Positions 43,931 through 58,800 of a stretch of 64,000 nt of DNA are shown here, in pieces (positions within the stretch are counted from its first letter, which is position 1; each line of letters begins with the position of its first letter). The DNA comes from Xestospongia muta. Its lineage: Eukaryota; Porifera; Demospongiae; Haplosclerida; Petrosiidae. Where the stretch lies: NCBI GenBank assembly GCA_963693285.1, contig OY848921.1:7825229-7889228 (forward strand), given 5' to 3'. Position numbers and translations under genes: made by a program. A model generated the notes under the pieces. It had not been told where the DNA came from. It was given only the letters and a program-made list of their open reading frames with translations, and did no database searches.

Positions 43931-45715
43931 AACAACTACAGTGTGGATGGTTATTACACAACTGAGCCAACTATTCAAGCAATTACTTTATTAATAAAGT
44001 TTAAGGATTCTTGTTCTACAAATATTAAAGAACAACAAAGAAAAATTGTTTACTGTATATAAATAAGTCTTAAATGAAGGATGTTCTGAAAATTTACAGA
44101 ACACAAAATTATACATTGTTTAGATTGATTGGTTGTTTTCAACTATTTGCTATAGTCCCAATAGATTTCCTGTCATAGCTCCTATCAATGACATTATGAT
44201 AAAAAGGAAAGCAAAGCTATGACAAGTGTGAACTCTCTCATATATATATATATATATATATACATATGTATATATGCAGTGTATAAAAGTATCATGCTAC
44301 CTTTAAATAAGGCTCAATAGATTACTATATTGTGTATATAAAATATACACCACTTTATTAGATATAAACATCATATACTCTGAAGGAGTGTACACTGCCA
44401 CAGTGCTCATAGTGTGGGTTCTTAACAATTTAATTCAAACCAGTTATGACAATCATAGTATCTATCTTTATATGCATGCTCACTAGACATTTTTAATTGA
44501 TTAATATAACCAAATCATTTTAGCAATGAATTAAGATGTTTACAGTATCCAATCAATGAAGCAACCATGTCTCATTTTAAAATGGTTATAAACCTTCTAA
44601 ACTAGTTAAACAAAGAAGTTATTGCCTTCAGCTTTCTAGTCAGGGGCATTTTATTCATATGACCACTGACATCAAAACCAATTTACAAAAAAGATTATTC
44701 AATACAAGTGTTATCTCATTAAAACAACTTTTACTAACTAAGCTAAATCAATCCAAATTGTTAAAAGAAGTTATTGTCTCATTTTGAGCTGTATCATAAC
44801 AATTGCAGTTTGGTAAAGGATCTGATAATAAAAGTCTTTAAAATGTGAACAACTTAAAATTATAATACATAATGGAGGTGGTTACTTCACATAATTATAA
44901 ATAATCATAGTTTTGTTTTGCTTACTAATCCATTCAACATAGTCTGGTGTAACAATGGAAATGGTTAAACATTATCCAAACAATCGGGAAAAGTTATTAC
45001 TGCAGGCGCCACTGAGTCACCTGCAAAATACTTGTGGGTAATCAAGATAAGATTATCACTGTTTACTGATTCCCTGAACACAGGACAGACATTCCGAACA
45101 CTAATATGAAAAAAGAATTTTAAGTATTGGTACTAACTCAAGAGACTTTGACTTCTTATTTCTTTCAAGAAAGATGCATAACAAAGAACTTGAGTTAAAA
45201 TCCTTTTCCACTTATTAAAAGTGGTATGTCACATTCAGTGGTCTTGTGTGATCATGACTTCATTTAAACTATCTTTCAACTAAATTACTGGTAGTTTAGA
45301 TTACATAAAAACATGTACTTAAACATATGCAGTACTTAAATGAAGCATTGAACTGTAAAAACAACAGCTAGTTTACTTATACAAAAATTGGTTATCCTGT
45401 GATCTTATCACAAAACCTTAGTGAACATTCATAATTGAAATTAACTTTATTTTAGACAATTGCTACTGATAATGTCCAGGTATTGTCTATTCTGTTCTTT
45501 TGACTCAAAAGATGTCAAAAATGTTACCTCGATTTCAAGATATGCAATATAAAGTAATACACATAATTATACAGTATATATAATGTATTTATTATATGTT
45601 AACAATCACTACACATATATTGACATGCCCTCTCATCAATACTAAGAACCCTTGTTATTATACTGGTATGACAGTGTAATGACGACATGGGGTAGTGTCT
45701 AGAGATTACCTACCT
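43931..45715. other. Spacer between copy B and the second gene-2 copy
   Basis: AT-rich spacer homologous in parts to 13960-16030. It contains a (TA)n microsatellite at 44239-44262. It lacks the internal duplication seen in the first spacer. No gene, tRNA or rRNA was seen. Confidence 0.55.
44239..44262. repeat. (TA)n microsatellite
   Basis: A pure ta run in the spacer upstream of copy B. Of no evident function. Confidence 0.8.
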
Positions 45716-46196
45716 TGAGGTCTATTAGACAATCCATTGTTGGAAGTTTGTCCAATTGTCTGTGTTCATAAACTGAGTACTACAGTATGAGAACCAGGAT
45801 TATATTGTAACAGTCTCCCATTGGATGGACTACTTACTTAGTACTTGAAATAGAGAGATGTAATGACTCTCCAGATAGCAGATCATCTCAGCTAGTAACT
45901 CATTCCCTGATATCCTTATGATATTGACCAGATATGTACTACTACCGAAACTATGACCTTGTGATCTAGTTATAGTCAGTCCTGTAGTAATGTTACTTTT
46001 CATAGTATCAACAGTATAATCTTAATCTATCTCCATATCTTCCTCATCATCGGCTCTTTCTATCGACAATCCATATTGTTCTTCTTCTTTCTGATGATAT
46101 CTAGGTTAACCTCTACCAGCACCACCTCTAGTAACATGAGAAATGTTTTCTGTATGACTTGTATTTGTTGAAGACTTAATTGCTGTTGTGTGCGTG

Positions 46197-46257
<61 letters not shown>

Positions 46258-46262
46258 GTCAC

Positions 46263-46308
<46 letters not shown>

Positions 46309-47106
46309 AAGAGTCATTACTAATCACACTAATACATTAATTTACCTCAAGCTTATAAAATTCCTTCATTAGAAAAGACTTATGGCATTTTCACATGATA
46401 ATTCATCTACTACATTTTGTCATAGCTCCACCTTCCAGGTCCTTATTAGTTAAGGGGAGCAAATTGTTGCCATGAATACAATTATCTCCACTAATATCAA
46501 TGTGGATAATAGGATTGTGTCTGTCCCTATCTTGAGTAATGAAAAAGCGATTGAGATGTGCTTATCGGTGAGCATCAAAGACATCACTAAATTGAGGATG
46601 ATGCTCATCATGTCAAGTTAAATGTGCCATTCACCCATCCATCAATTCATTCATTCGTTCATACATTCATCAATCCATACTTACTATTCAAAAAATATTC
46701 TTGTACCATAAAGCTCACAAGGAATATTATTTTTTCATGAAGATAATTAATAGGCGGAGTCTTATCTTCAGGCTTCTCCCTCAATTTTTGATGTGAATAT
46801 GTGCAGGAGAGGTAGTTGGTTAGGGACTGGGTGGTAGAGTATTTTCCCCTTGAGGCGGACTATAAATAATATTAAGTTGTTTCCTAGTTCATGATCTTCC
46901 TCCTCTTCCTGTAGATGATTTGCTAATTCTAAATCTCTTTCAAACTGTTATTTTACCTTCTCTGTTCTTCTTCCTCAGATTTTGTCATCTCTTTATTATA
47001 TAATAACATCATAGTCCTTGGTTTCCATGACATTTTTATATATATATATATAACTCGATTTGCGGATTAAATAGGTCCTGCTCACTTGATTCAGGTACAA
47101 CAGGTT
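45716..47106 (-). pseudogene. Gene 2, second copy: decayed
   Basis: It aligns with gene 2 at 16039-18607 but is clearly degraded. The start ATG is ATC (about 47098-47100). The first donor gtgagt is changed. A frameshift lies in the block equivalent to 18240-18300. About 0.5 kb of the Ser/Thr-rich exon is missing and replaced by a long GT/GA tract. In-frame TAA codons occur at about 46105 and at 45716-45718, where the Arg/Gly tail is cut. At three places where the first copy has a stop (16586, 17218 and 18415) this copy has a sense codon (GAA, AAG, CTA). Confidence 0.75.
46186..46310. repeat. Long (GT)n-(GA)n microsatellite
   Basis: About 90 bases of almost pure gt with scattered gc and an internal tcacg interruption, followed by (ga)n. 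It sits at the deletion junction in the second gene-2 copy. Translations of it (Thr-His or Val-Cys runs) are not genes. Confidence 0.95.
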
Positions 47107-47949
47107 CACCAGGGATTCTCAAATGTCAATAAAAGAAAGAAGTTTGAGATAATTCTTGGCTGCCAAAATCTGTTAGCATAATATCTGAGAATGATGTTAG
47201 TTAATGATTATTCTGCTATGGTGCAGTTTATAGCTTTGTTAGAAACAATCTTGTCAAGGTTTGACATGTTTAATTACACACATATCTGTTATTGTCTATT
47301 GATAATGTAAAATGTGACTAACATTACGTACATAGAAGCATATTAACAGATGGATATACCATACAATGTATTGATGGACAAGTGGAAGTCTCACTTAGCC
47401 AGACCATCTCCACAGGAAGGGTCTGGCCTAAAGCAATTTGTCTCCAGCATCCAAGTACGTGTGTTCCCATCAGACAATGCCACATCACAATGTTTAAGTT
47501 ACCTCTCCTACTATTTTGTACTATTTTGTATGAGCAGAAAACAGATTATGGCTGAAGAAACTCTTTCAATTGGTCAAGCAAGCACAAGAAATTTTTTACA
47601 TTCTTACTCAAATAGTACTCATAGTTTACAATAGTTTATTAATTTAAATTTTTAAATTTCTAGTATTTAAATTATTTTGTGTATCAATTTTTAAGATTAT
47701 CTATATAATACATGATACCATTTTTCACTCCCTTTATTCTACATGACCTTGAAATTTGGCTTGACTCTAATATCAAAAAACACTATTTTGTAGCAGCAAT
47801 TCAACAAAAATTATTCTATGCAAAACAATATACTAGCCTAACAAACTAGAAAATTTAAAGCAGCATTATCTAACTAGCAAACATATTAAAAGTTAATAAA
47901 AGTATAATTACACAACAACTAACTACCACTAATAACTATAATATCAATC
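47107..47949. other. Spacer between gene-2 remnant and the 3' end of copy C
   Basis: Homologous to 18608-19437 with similar order and high similarity near the copy C stop. No gene recognised. An ORF at 47350-47634 on the plus strand is not conserved as a protein in the first spacer. Confidence 0.55.
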
Positions 47950-49800
47950 CTAATTTTTTTGTTGGTCTTCTTTGTATTTCACTGCATACTTCCAGATCTC
48001 AGTGACATGTTGAAGTGAAAACTCGTTAGGAAACGTTTCTTCAAAACTTGGTATCCTCTCCAAATCAAAGTAATCACATCCATCAATATAACTATCAATT
48101 AACCTGTACATTATATGGAGCTAATATCATATAAAATGGTGTTTGTAACTTACGGATCCTCTGCTTCAAACTCTTGTCTATTTTTAACTTGTGTTACAAT
48201 AAATTCATAGAATATCTCCAAGAATTGATCCATATCAAAAGGACCTAGTGCCGTCTTTAGTGTTTCTGTTTCCTCTTTCATTAATTCCTGTTTGAACACT
48301 TCGTTTATACCAGGAAATGGATCCTGTGATCAAAACAAGCATTGAAATTAAATTAATAATTATTTTAATATAGTTGACATACTTCTTTCCTCTTTGTAAT
48401 TTGTCGTGCTTGTTCAACATTTAGAATTCTCCACAATGAAATAATGTGAGTTAGTTCACAGCGATCTTCAATCTATTGATAAGCAATGATCGGTTCTGAC
48501 ATTTATTTTCTAATTCTTACTGTTCTTGGAAGTTTGCCATCCATTTTAAGGGAGGCCATGTATCGTCTCATCATGGTTTGAGGTTTCCAGTTACTGTATT
48601 GTACAAATCCCAGAGCAACATTTACTATATCAATACAGTCTTGAAGACACTGCTTTCCAACCATCTCGTGAAGAATGTCATCTTTTTCTCTTTGTGGAAG
48701 TGGTAACTAATTAATAAGTGTATAGAGATAGTTGTGCACAATAATATTATACCTGTGGTATAGTTTTACGGATCTTTGTAAAAGTAAGTGCTTCTAAGAC
48801 ATCACTGCGATAAGACATTATAGGAATGTCACAGAAAATGAGAGGTTTTCCTCGAACAAAACGATCCAGAATATGCTTTTCTAAAGCAAGATAATCATAT
48901 GTTACATCTGCTCCATGTCCAGCTTTGAGAGAATATTTGCAATGAGAGAAAATGACATGAGAGAGTTGATGTTCAAATGAGATCATCTGACATTGTTGAA
49001 TTTTGCTGAGAGGTACTTCATGTTTTCCAGAACTATTACAAAAATATAGAGTGATCATTAAAAAATTGTTCCTTACATTGATTTCAGTTTCAACTTCTCC
49101 CATGACAAGTCAATGAAGTCATTTTGCAGTCTTGCTAAGTAACTAGCCAGTGCTATACTGCATACTCCTTCTCCTTGTTTCATTGGAATGAAAAAACCAA
49201 GAGGTTTTTGTGTTGTCATCTGAATTGCCAGATATTGTGGTGGGACTATGACACTCACTACATTAGAAATATTAGTAATAGTAATGTTATATAATAGAGA
49301 TGGAACTTCACTAACTTAAAGTTGGTATTTCCTTTTTCACTTTGTTCCATGCACTGCAAAATGACTCAGCCCATTTTGTGAGCCTTTCCTTTTGATGTCC
49401 TAGGCAGGTCATTAAATAATTTTATAAAGAAACATTTAAATTATGTCATATACCTTTAGCAACATTATCCTTAATGAAATCTTCTAAACTAATTTTAGCA
49501 TCATTTTGATCAATACGATGGTGGCATATCTCATAAAGTGATGTTTGTAACTGTACAATATCAGGTAGATACTGCAATGCTGACAACAAGGTGACCTAAA
49601 AATTAAAGTGGAATTATTTAAGGCTCTTAAATAGAAAGATAACATTTGCTAAAAACTCTTGAAGAATCCTCAATCCTTTATCAGTTGTATCAAGTTGTAG
49701 ACTCTGAGCTACATGATCAATAGTAATTTGTGGTCGATAAATCCACAAGTGAGGTATTATATTCGTTGATGTTATTGGTAATGTCTCATAAATCATCTGC
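47950..49800 (-). CDS. Copy C C-terminal domain exons
   Basis: Same landmarks as copy B: ISFEHQLSHVIFSHCKYSLK, EKHILDRFVRGKPLIFCDIP and GEGVCSIALASYLARLQNDF. A small difference cluster (KAGHGADVTYDYLALEK against KSGHGADVSYDFVALEK) lies at about 48885-48930. Confidence 0.82.
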
Positions 49801-52800
49801 ATCATAGTTCGTTCATCTGAAACGATGACATTAATGAAATTAAGATATTTATAGTTACCATTACCTTTCTCTAAGTCATCAGTAATACACTGCCTCCCTG
49901 TTTGGATGTGGTGATTGATGTCCTACAAGAAAAGTAATTATATTAATATTACGACTATATTACCTTTATCATTGGTTTAATGAAGTTGTTATCAAAGGTC
50001 TGTTCCCAAGTCAAGCGTGTTTGACGTGATGGTAAGGATGTATCAATACCTATATTATTGAAAGATATAAATTGTGATGTATGACTCATAATGTTTAAGT
50101 TTGTTTTGTACCAATATTGTCATGTTTTGCTGATAATATGTAATGGATGAGTGTATGAAGAAACAGAACACAATCATCAAAACTTTGCTGTGTTGCTCTG
50201 GTCAATGTTTGGAAGTCTTTTTCAAGATGGTGCCAAAAAAAGTTCAGTATTTGTTTCGGAGGAACTGGTTGATTTTGAACAACAGCTTTACTGAGTTCCT
50301 CACATGCTACCTGTAACAATGATGTATCGATAATAAAACAAGTTGAGAGGTATATATTAACTCAAACCTTATCATTAGAACTAGCTACCCCCACACATAC
50401 AGCATGAAGTAACAACCTCATAATACAATTAGAGAGAGGAGAAAGTTCTCTCTGAGGAACAAGATCTGTGGTCCTCAGATCAGGTGGGTCAAGAGAATGG
50501 CCACGTTTTGTAAGAGATCCACTCTGAAGGGGCCTTTAATAATTATAATAATTATATTTTAGAAAGTGACTTCACTTACTTATCAGAAACTTTAATGTTA
50601 TCAGCCCTTGGTACATGTATGTCTATTCCACCTATGGGAGCACCACAAAAGCACTTTCTGACTTCTCCTACTACTGGACGTCCACACTAGATTAAGATTT
50701 TAATAAAGATATGCAATGCAAATTAACTCCTCACATTTTGAACAAAGTAGTCATGTCCATTAGGGCATTCTAGGATGATAAATAGGTTACTAAATCCATT
50801 GTAACAAATAACAATACTACTTACTCCACCAAGTATCTCTGGTGCCTTTAGTAGCATCCACTACTACATCCAGGATGTCATCAGACATTGTTGGCCAATA
50901 CATCTCCTGCATACAATATCGTTTTAATTTGGAAGAGTTATATAACTCACTTTTGATTTAGCAGTTTGTGTCAATATAGTTACAAATGGAGTCAGTAGTT
51001 GATCATGAGATAGTGCTCCCACTACTGAAGTAAAGTGTACTACTATCTCTGCTAATGCCCTCTCGGTCTTAGGTTTCCAAGGACTAAAATCAACTGCAGT
51101 TAGTTTATCAGATTTTTGTTTAACATTGAGTGCTTGCAACATCAAAGGTGGCTTTGAATAATTTATACAAATGATTTGAGTTTACATTTATCATAACTTA
51201 CATCTTCTCCCAAGTCCACACAAAGCTTTTCATGAAAATGATGTATATCCTAATTATATAAATAAACTGAATAACAACAACAAAATTTAAATTGTTAACA
51301 AACATTTTGGCCAATAACATTTGCTAACTCTTTGTTGGATACTACCTTTCTAAACAATACCAACATGGCAATGACTTGGTTCAATTTAGAAACTCCCTGT
51401 GGTAAAGACAAGGCAATTTAAACGTGCTGCCATTATCCAATCATTAATTGACTTTAACCTTTAATTCATTTTGAAGTTGATCTTTTCCATATCCAGACTT
51501 TGAGTAAACCCACTTGGCACGTAAAGAAGTGTACTCTGGTCCAATAATAGCAAAATAATCCGTTTCCTGTGCAATCAAAAAAGGAGTTACAAATAATACA
51601 CAAAGGCTCTTTCTTCACCTTTGATTTTGGTGCAAACCACTCAAATTCAGCTAAATCACCAAGTTGGTATAAATATGGAAATCCATATTGTCTCACAATT
51701 TGTTTTATTAGGAATTCTTGAGGTTCTTTTAGGACACCTTTCTCTGCAAGGTTTTGAGCATTGCTTCTCAATTTTTCAAGGTTTTCTTTTGTAGCTCTTG
51801 GCAAATTTTTCCTTTGATCTGGATTACAGTAATACTCAAAGAACATCTTTGCAGCAAAACACATTCCAAATCGTATTTGTGCAATACATTGCATGAACTC
51901 AACTGACATATTTTTCTGATGTTCATCAAAGTCTTTATCAGTTGACATATTTAGTGCTTTAATTAGACACTCATTTCCAAATATAAGTTGCTCATCCAGA
52001 GTAGTCTTCATAACATTTTGTTTATGTAGTCCATCCTTTTAAAAGTAATAAGTCAAATATTGTACAAAAGAAAGTCTTAACTCACCTCTAGTGATTTAAT
52101 AGACAGAAGTGTCAATTCTTGATCATCAGTGACATATTCCTGGCCAAATTTCTTTCTAATGAATGCCTGATAATCTTGCAACTTCTTCTTGACTTGTTCA
52201 GGACTATGACACAATAGTCAAATATTATAACATTGGAAAGACCTACTTGTATTCTAGTAGAAGTTGTAGTAATACTGAACGAGCTATTGGACAACTGTGG
52301 GCATACTCCTCTTCAAAAGGAAACAAATCTTTATAATCTTCATTTTCTGTGTCTGTCACTATCTCAAGAAGTTTCTTGAAAAAACCATCTGTGGGTTTCT
52401 CTGGAGCAATTTGTGAAAAGCAACATTGTGACACTAGTTCCATAAAGAAGTCCAAACAATGTTGTTGAACTTGTTTTAATAGTTCATACTCTTTCCTATC
52501 ATAATAAATGTAGAATTTATAACAAAATTTTTAATTGTGATTATTAAACCTTTTTTTCTCAGGAATTGGGAATTCTTTTTGTCGAGGTATAGGAGTATCA
52601 CAGCTAGGACAACGAGGACCACGTCGTTCAAGTGAATCATGGAAACAAGTTTCACAAAACATGTGATTCTTATCACATGGTACATATACAATATCTTTCA
52701 TGTTGAGGTTGGATTTACATAATTCACAGTTTGCATGATGTTGGCTGTAAAATTACAAACAGATAATGAGCAAGTGGCTCAAATATTTGCAATAAGAATT

Positions 52801-55800
52801 AACGAGGCAAGGTAAGTACAGGCTAGAATATCTATTAATTGAAATATGCTAGCTCATGAATGAAAAGCTCTAAGTTCATCTTCAGCTGAATCATGTTGGA
52901 TTTATATATGCATTGTAGTAACAATCCTTATACTTAACAATATGTGTACTTACACTGGAAGTGTTTTTAAAATAGCTTGAATTTGTTTGATACTTGTGAC
53001 AAGTACTTTTGGATCAGAGAACTGGATCTTCTTAAGAAGCTAAAAATCCATGTAAAGTAAAAATCATATTATTTAACAACCAATACAACAACTTACATTA
53101 TTATATCTTTTCAAAAACACAAATTTGTTTGTACTCATTTGTAAATCAGGTGGTAACTGAGAGATGACATGTTCAGCTAACAATGCCACTGCTCCTACTT
53201 TCTGCCAGTTTGATCTGTATTAATTAGAAAATAAGAAGTAATACATACATTGTATATAGCTAGCATACCTTGCTTTTATAAGCATTTCTTTACTAGTGTC
53301 ATCATGACCCTTTAGATATAATAAAGACTCCACAGCACCTTTGTTAGAATGATAGTCTAAAATCCATTTCTTCATATTTTCATCATTCCAATCCATTTTG
53401 TCAGGTAATAGATGATCAATAACACACTCAACAGCTTCAAAATGGAAAATCTATTAATCGTTATAAGATTAGACAATATCCACTTCCAATTTACTAACCA
53501 GTTCTCCAGATGAAAGGAGTTCTTTTTCTTTCAAGATGTTAGGAAGCTCTGAAAATGTTTCAGATAATTCTGCAAGCCAGAACACTTCCTTTTCCATTAA
53601 ACCATAAGCAAAATGGATACCAACGATGGCATTGATCAAAGGAAAAGGTTGTTGTGACAAAATGGCTGGTTCAAAAGTGCTAACAAGTGCATTTATTACT
53701 TTATGAAGAATCTATAGATAGAACAAAGTATACAAACATACTTATAATAACTTCTCTCTAACCTCATACACACTGTCCATGCATGTCTCATCAAAAGGTA
53801 GTACTAGGTTCCTGATATAATCATGAAGATAGTATTGGTAGAGCTCTTGTGAATCCTCAGGAGGAACTGCTTCAATCTGTTCGTTATACGTTTGTTGGGT
53901 TACTGTAGCTACTAGCTCAGTAAATGTCTTTATCCTATCATCTGTGTACATTATAAATAATGACTGAGTAATAATTTGATTAAGGTTACCTTCATTGAGT
54001 GTGCTCTTTTGAATTGTTTTGCCAATGACAGCTTCAACTTGATCAATCAGCTCCCAAGAAAATGGGAACTTACAACAGTAGCTCCTTTTGATATTGGTAG
54101 CAGGAGCACTAGAAGTAGCAATGGCATTGTAATCAAATTGTAAGAATGCTGTGTTGTTGAACAAAGAGAGCCATAACTTCTTCAGACAGTTTTTTTCTTC
54201 TCTTAATAGATCCAAGTTGCTATTCTGGTCAATTTGAGAGACAACATATGACAAAATACGCTGAATTTGGACATCCATTAATTTCTTAATTGAATTTACT
54301 AAAGTAAAGTTAGCTTGTAGCTGATGTCTGTTCAATGCTGTATCTACTGCCCATTTCTCAGGATTAATAATAGAATCATCTCTTTCTTTCAAAAGAGATA
54401 CCATTCTTATTAGCAAACAACCAACAAAAGTGCTGCAATCTGCAAATTATTCTATTAATGAGACAATATAAATGTATTTTTACTCACCAAAATTAACTAG
54501 AGCCTCATCTGATATCAATACTAGAAGAATTTCAATGACTTTCTCCATTTTCTTGTATGATTGTGCTGTCACAATTCTTGATACAGCAAGTTGAATGTTG
54601 TCTCTAATCCTAGTATTGATTTTAAAATCTGAAGGAATTTCCTGGTCTTTCTCAACAAGCATGTTGAAAAACTTGTGTAGAGGTTCAGAGAGAGCATATT
54701 TCACTACTTGATTTGCTCCTGTTGGGCATGTTAGCTCATCAATGTGAATTGATGTCCATGGTCCTCCTTGAAATGAAGTGAATGCTGTACCACCTGCCAC
54801 TCGAGGTAATTGGACAATAAAAAGCACATGAGTGACACCACACTCAGGTTTCTTTGGTCTTCTCATCTCATCTATTAGACGATGTCGAGCACAAGCTATG
54901 AGGTCAGTGTTTCTTTCACCATAATCACATTGTACAATCATAAGTTTGTTTTCTGCCATTTCTGACTCAAACATTTCTCTATAAATCATGAAAGAGTTAA
55001 TAAATAAGATTAATATTAAAGCACCATACTTGACTTCACTGCAGAAATCCATTTCAGTCTCAAAATCAGGAAGTTGAAATATCTTCACACTTTCCTCGTA
55101 AAGATGAAGATGTAACGCCAGCTCTGGTATGTAGTTGTGTGTTAACAAAGGCCCAAAAGTAGTGATCTGTTGTTAAATGACATTATGATAACATATTATT
55201 AATATTAATAATACCTGAATTGTAGCTCCTCCATGAAAAGTATTAGATAAATTATTTTGGAGGTAATCAATTAGTGAAAAGTGGTTTTGTTGATCAAAGT
55301 AGATACTAAAGGCTGCATCTTTAGTTTCTTCATCACACATAGCCCCACTAGATCTCAAACGAGCTAAAGCATCAACAGATGCAGTTTGTAAAATAATTTT
55401 AATACTTTCCTTCAGCACCTAAAACAAATGTTTAGTCACTACTCAAATATACATTAACATCAACAAACTTCATCATCTTCAGGAGACTCCAACATTTGAT
55501 AAACATGAAGAATAATAGAAGCAGCAGTGTCATCTTGATAGCCCACAAATGCATCAGACACAAAAAATCTATACCATTAAATAGCTCAATCAGTTACAAT
55601 AAATTATATCTCTCTTACCTTTTACCATTGTGTTCAATGTTAGCAAATCTCTCTATCCATTTTTGAAGATTTTTTGCAAGAGACTTCTGCTTTTGTGTCA
55701 AAATAGTTTCTGACACAACAAAGTGCTTTTCTAATCGATTGATAAGTGCAGTAGGAAATTGTGTAAAGACACGACTTCTCTCAGCTATGATGATAAGACG

Positions 55801-58800
55801 AAAATTTGGATCAACTCGACACTTAATTCTGTATGATCGTAAGCCCAGATCAACATATCGACCAGTAGGTAACTCAGTGTAACATTGGTTGAGGACATCA
55901 TAAAGACTCTCATAGATCTGCTCATAGTTCAGTAATACTACAGGAATACCTTTCTCCATACAAACTTTAATCTTGTTGATGTTGACACATACTTGAGTGT
56001 ACTCTGTGTCTTTAGGGAAACTACTGCCATAGAATACATAAGGTGTTTCTTCTCTTAACAATTCTGTTTGAAGAATTCTTAATGCTGATTGGTTCTCTGT
56101 TATGAATAGAAGGTAACGATTCTCTTGTTTTGGCGCATTTTCTCCATGTTCAATTTTCAAAGGCTTCAAACTATCTTTGATAAGTTCCAGTGCTTCATTT
56201 TCTTTCTCATCCAGTGACACTAGTGATGCAGGATTTGGGATTTCTTGCAGAGGAGCAATGTTGCGATGTCCACTAAAATTACGTAAAATGGCACTTCGAT
56301 AATCTTCAGGTGAAGGAGGGGCTCCTTTCTCAATACATTTCCAACCAAGCATTTTGATCATGGTGTAAAAATCTCTTAGACCAAAGAATTCACGAACTTC
56401 ATCTTTTTGTTCATCTCTATATTCTTCTTGTTTAGTACAAATATTACGATACATTGTAGCTAGTGCATCAAATGATTTTGTTAGTTCATCTCTGATTGGA
56501 GCTTTGTCAACTATATTAGCAATACCATGTGCACTTTTCAATAACTCTTCTTGGGCTGGTGGACATCGTGTCACCATAATACCTCGATTCATCTTAGCAG
56601 GATCTAGAGCCCAGTTGGAAATTCCAATAAAAGCAACTCTTTCCTCAGGAGCAATTTCCATTTCATCTGGGTTAGTTCCTGCTGTACCATCTTCAAGATA
56701 AGGATGTAAAACTTTTAATGGTAGGCCTGGAGCATCTTCTGCTAGACCAATCTCTTCCAAAACTACCACAGAAGCAAATTTTTTTGTGTCTTGACTTTTT
56801 TGAAACTCCATAGCCTCTTGGAATAGCTCAATTAATGTGGCAGTGGTAGAGAACTGATTACATTGATAAGGATATAGCTGAATTTGTTTAAGATTTGTTA
56901 ACAATTCATTTTTTGAATACTGGCCTTGCATTGACTCTGCAACAATGGATTTAGCTAGTGATTTTGAACTACCAGGCTTTCCTACAATAAACAGTGGTAG
57001 TCTGTTCTCAATACACACCACCATCATGAAAACATTCTCACGTAGAGCAGCATTATGTGCAATATTATCTCTAACATTCATTGCATTTAGAAAGACTGTC
57101 TGAATGCTACAAGATGAAAGATGCACATGTCAAGAATCATAAATTATGGAAAGTGACATCAAATAATTGCTTTCTAAAAATTACAAACTTTAAATGATCT
57201 TTCTCATGGTAAATATATATGCTTAAATATATCATAACCAGACCATCTATTGCATTCAGAGACCACCAGCACAGACATACAAACATTTTCTTTGACATTT
57301 TTCTTTTTGAATTAATTTATGACTTTCTATCAATCTATTTAACTGCAAGATGCTCAAAGCACTTGTTACTAGTAAGTTTACTTAATATTGTATAACCTTG
57401 GCAACTACTTCATAAAATTAAAACATAATATTCATGTACCTTTCCACTTCCTTCTCAAAAACTATAGCTTTTTCATTCACTGTATTTCCTGGAATACAAT
57501 ATGAAGCTTGAAAATGTGGGACAATCTTCTGAACAAACGGCTCCCTTTCTGTCAACCTAGCATAATAGCTGACACTGACTGCATAAATTAAAGCTCGTGT
57601 GATATCATTGAGATCCTACAATAACAGCAAATTTCAAAAGAATAAAATTGACAGTGTTTGACATACATAAGTTTTTTCTCCCTTTTCATTTCTCTTTCTG
57701 ATTTCTTCAAGTAATTTTTCCTTTAAAACTTTTATTTTCATCAGTTTTTCCAAAAACCACTTGAATAGAATCATAGCTCGAACAATATCTCGTAAGCTCA
57801 CATACTTGCATTCATTCTGATAGTTAAATTCAGTTTTTCTGGTATTACTTTAAAACTACATGCTTACCTTTTGATCTCTCATGCATTTCTGACATTCACA
57901 GAGAACTGTCACCACTGTCTTCTGTATAAGGTCTGCATTGGAGGTGATCAGCTGACATTCTGATAACTATTAAGAAAATGTTTAATTACAAAGAACAAAG
58001 GAACAAAGCAAATTACTTGATTACGGACAATTTTCTCAATGTACTCCTCTTCTGTTTTTCCAACAACAGATCCGAAGTCATATACAAATTGATACATACT
58101 TGGAGGAAGAGGAAGTACTCGATATACTAACTTCCTGAGTGGAACCAATCCTGAATGACAAAATAGTGACTAATAATTTATTATTCTAAGAAGTCTTCTG
58201 ACCTAGTTTTGGAATTCTTTCTTCTTCTCTTAAGTAAAACCCAAGCCCTGCACTTTGTAAGCTTTTGATGGTTTCTTCATCATGACTATAGAAACATTAA
58301 AAATATTCCAATTTATTTGTTGGCAGAGAAAAATAATTACATAAAGCAAATTAATTCCATCAATATATAAAATTACATGCAGTACATACATCTGATGATA
58401 CAGGATGGATATATAGGTAAAATTGAATTATTATTTGCTTTTGATGTATGTCAGCAGTTACAGACTACAATTATTGTAGTTTAAGTCTATTTTTATGTCA
58501 CTCTAATTAAAATTGAAGTACAAAAGAAGGATTAAACTTCAATTCAACCTTCTTACAATTGTGTAAGTATATTAGGTAAAGACCAATTAATTAATTGCTA
58601 ATGCTTATGGTGTATGTCAGTAGCAACAGACTACTGGTATAAGTTTAATTTTTTGTCATTTAAAATAGTTGAGGATAAGGATAACATGTACAACAACAAT
58701 CAAGTGCTGGATTTGGAGTCATGCAACTGTAATACACTTACATTCTGTATGGATTACAGGCAGCAGCAAACTTCAATTCATCAGGAATAGGTTTTCCATA

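Noticed and set aside
46060..46372. ORFs encoding Thr-His or Val-Cys runs over the GT/GA tract
   Set aside because: Translation of a dinucleotide microsatellite; not a gene.
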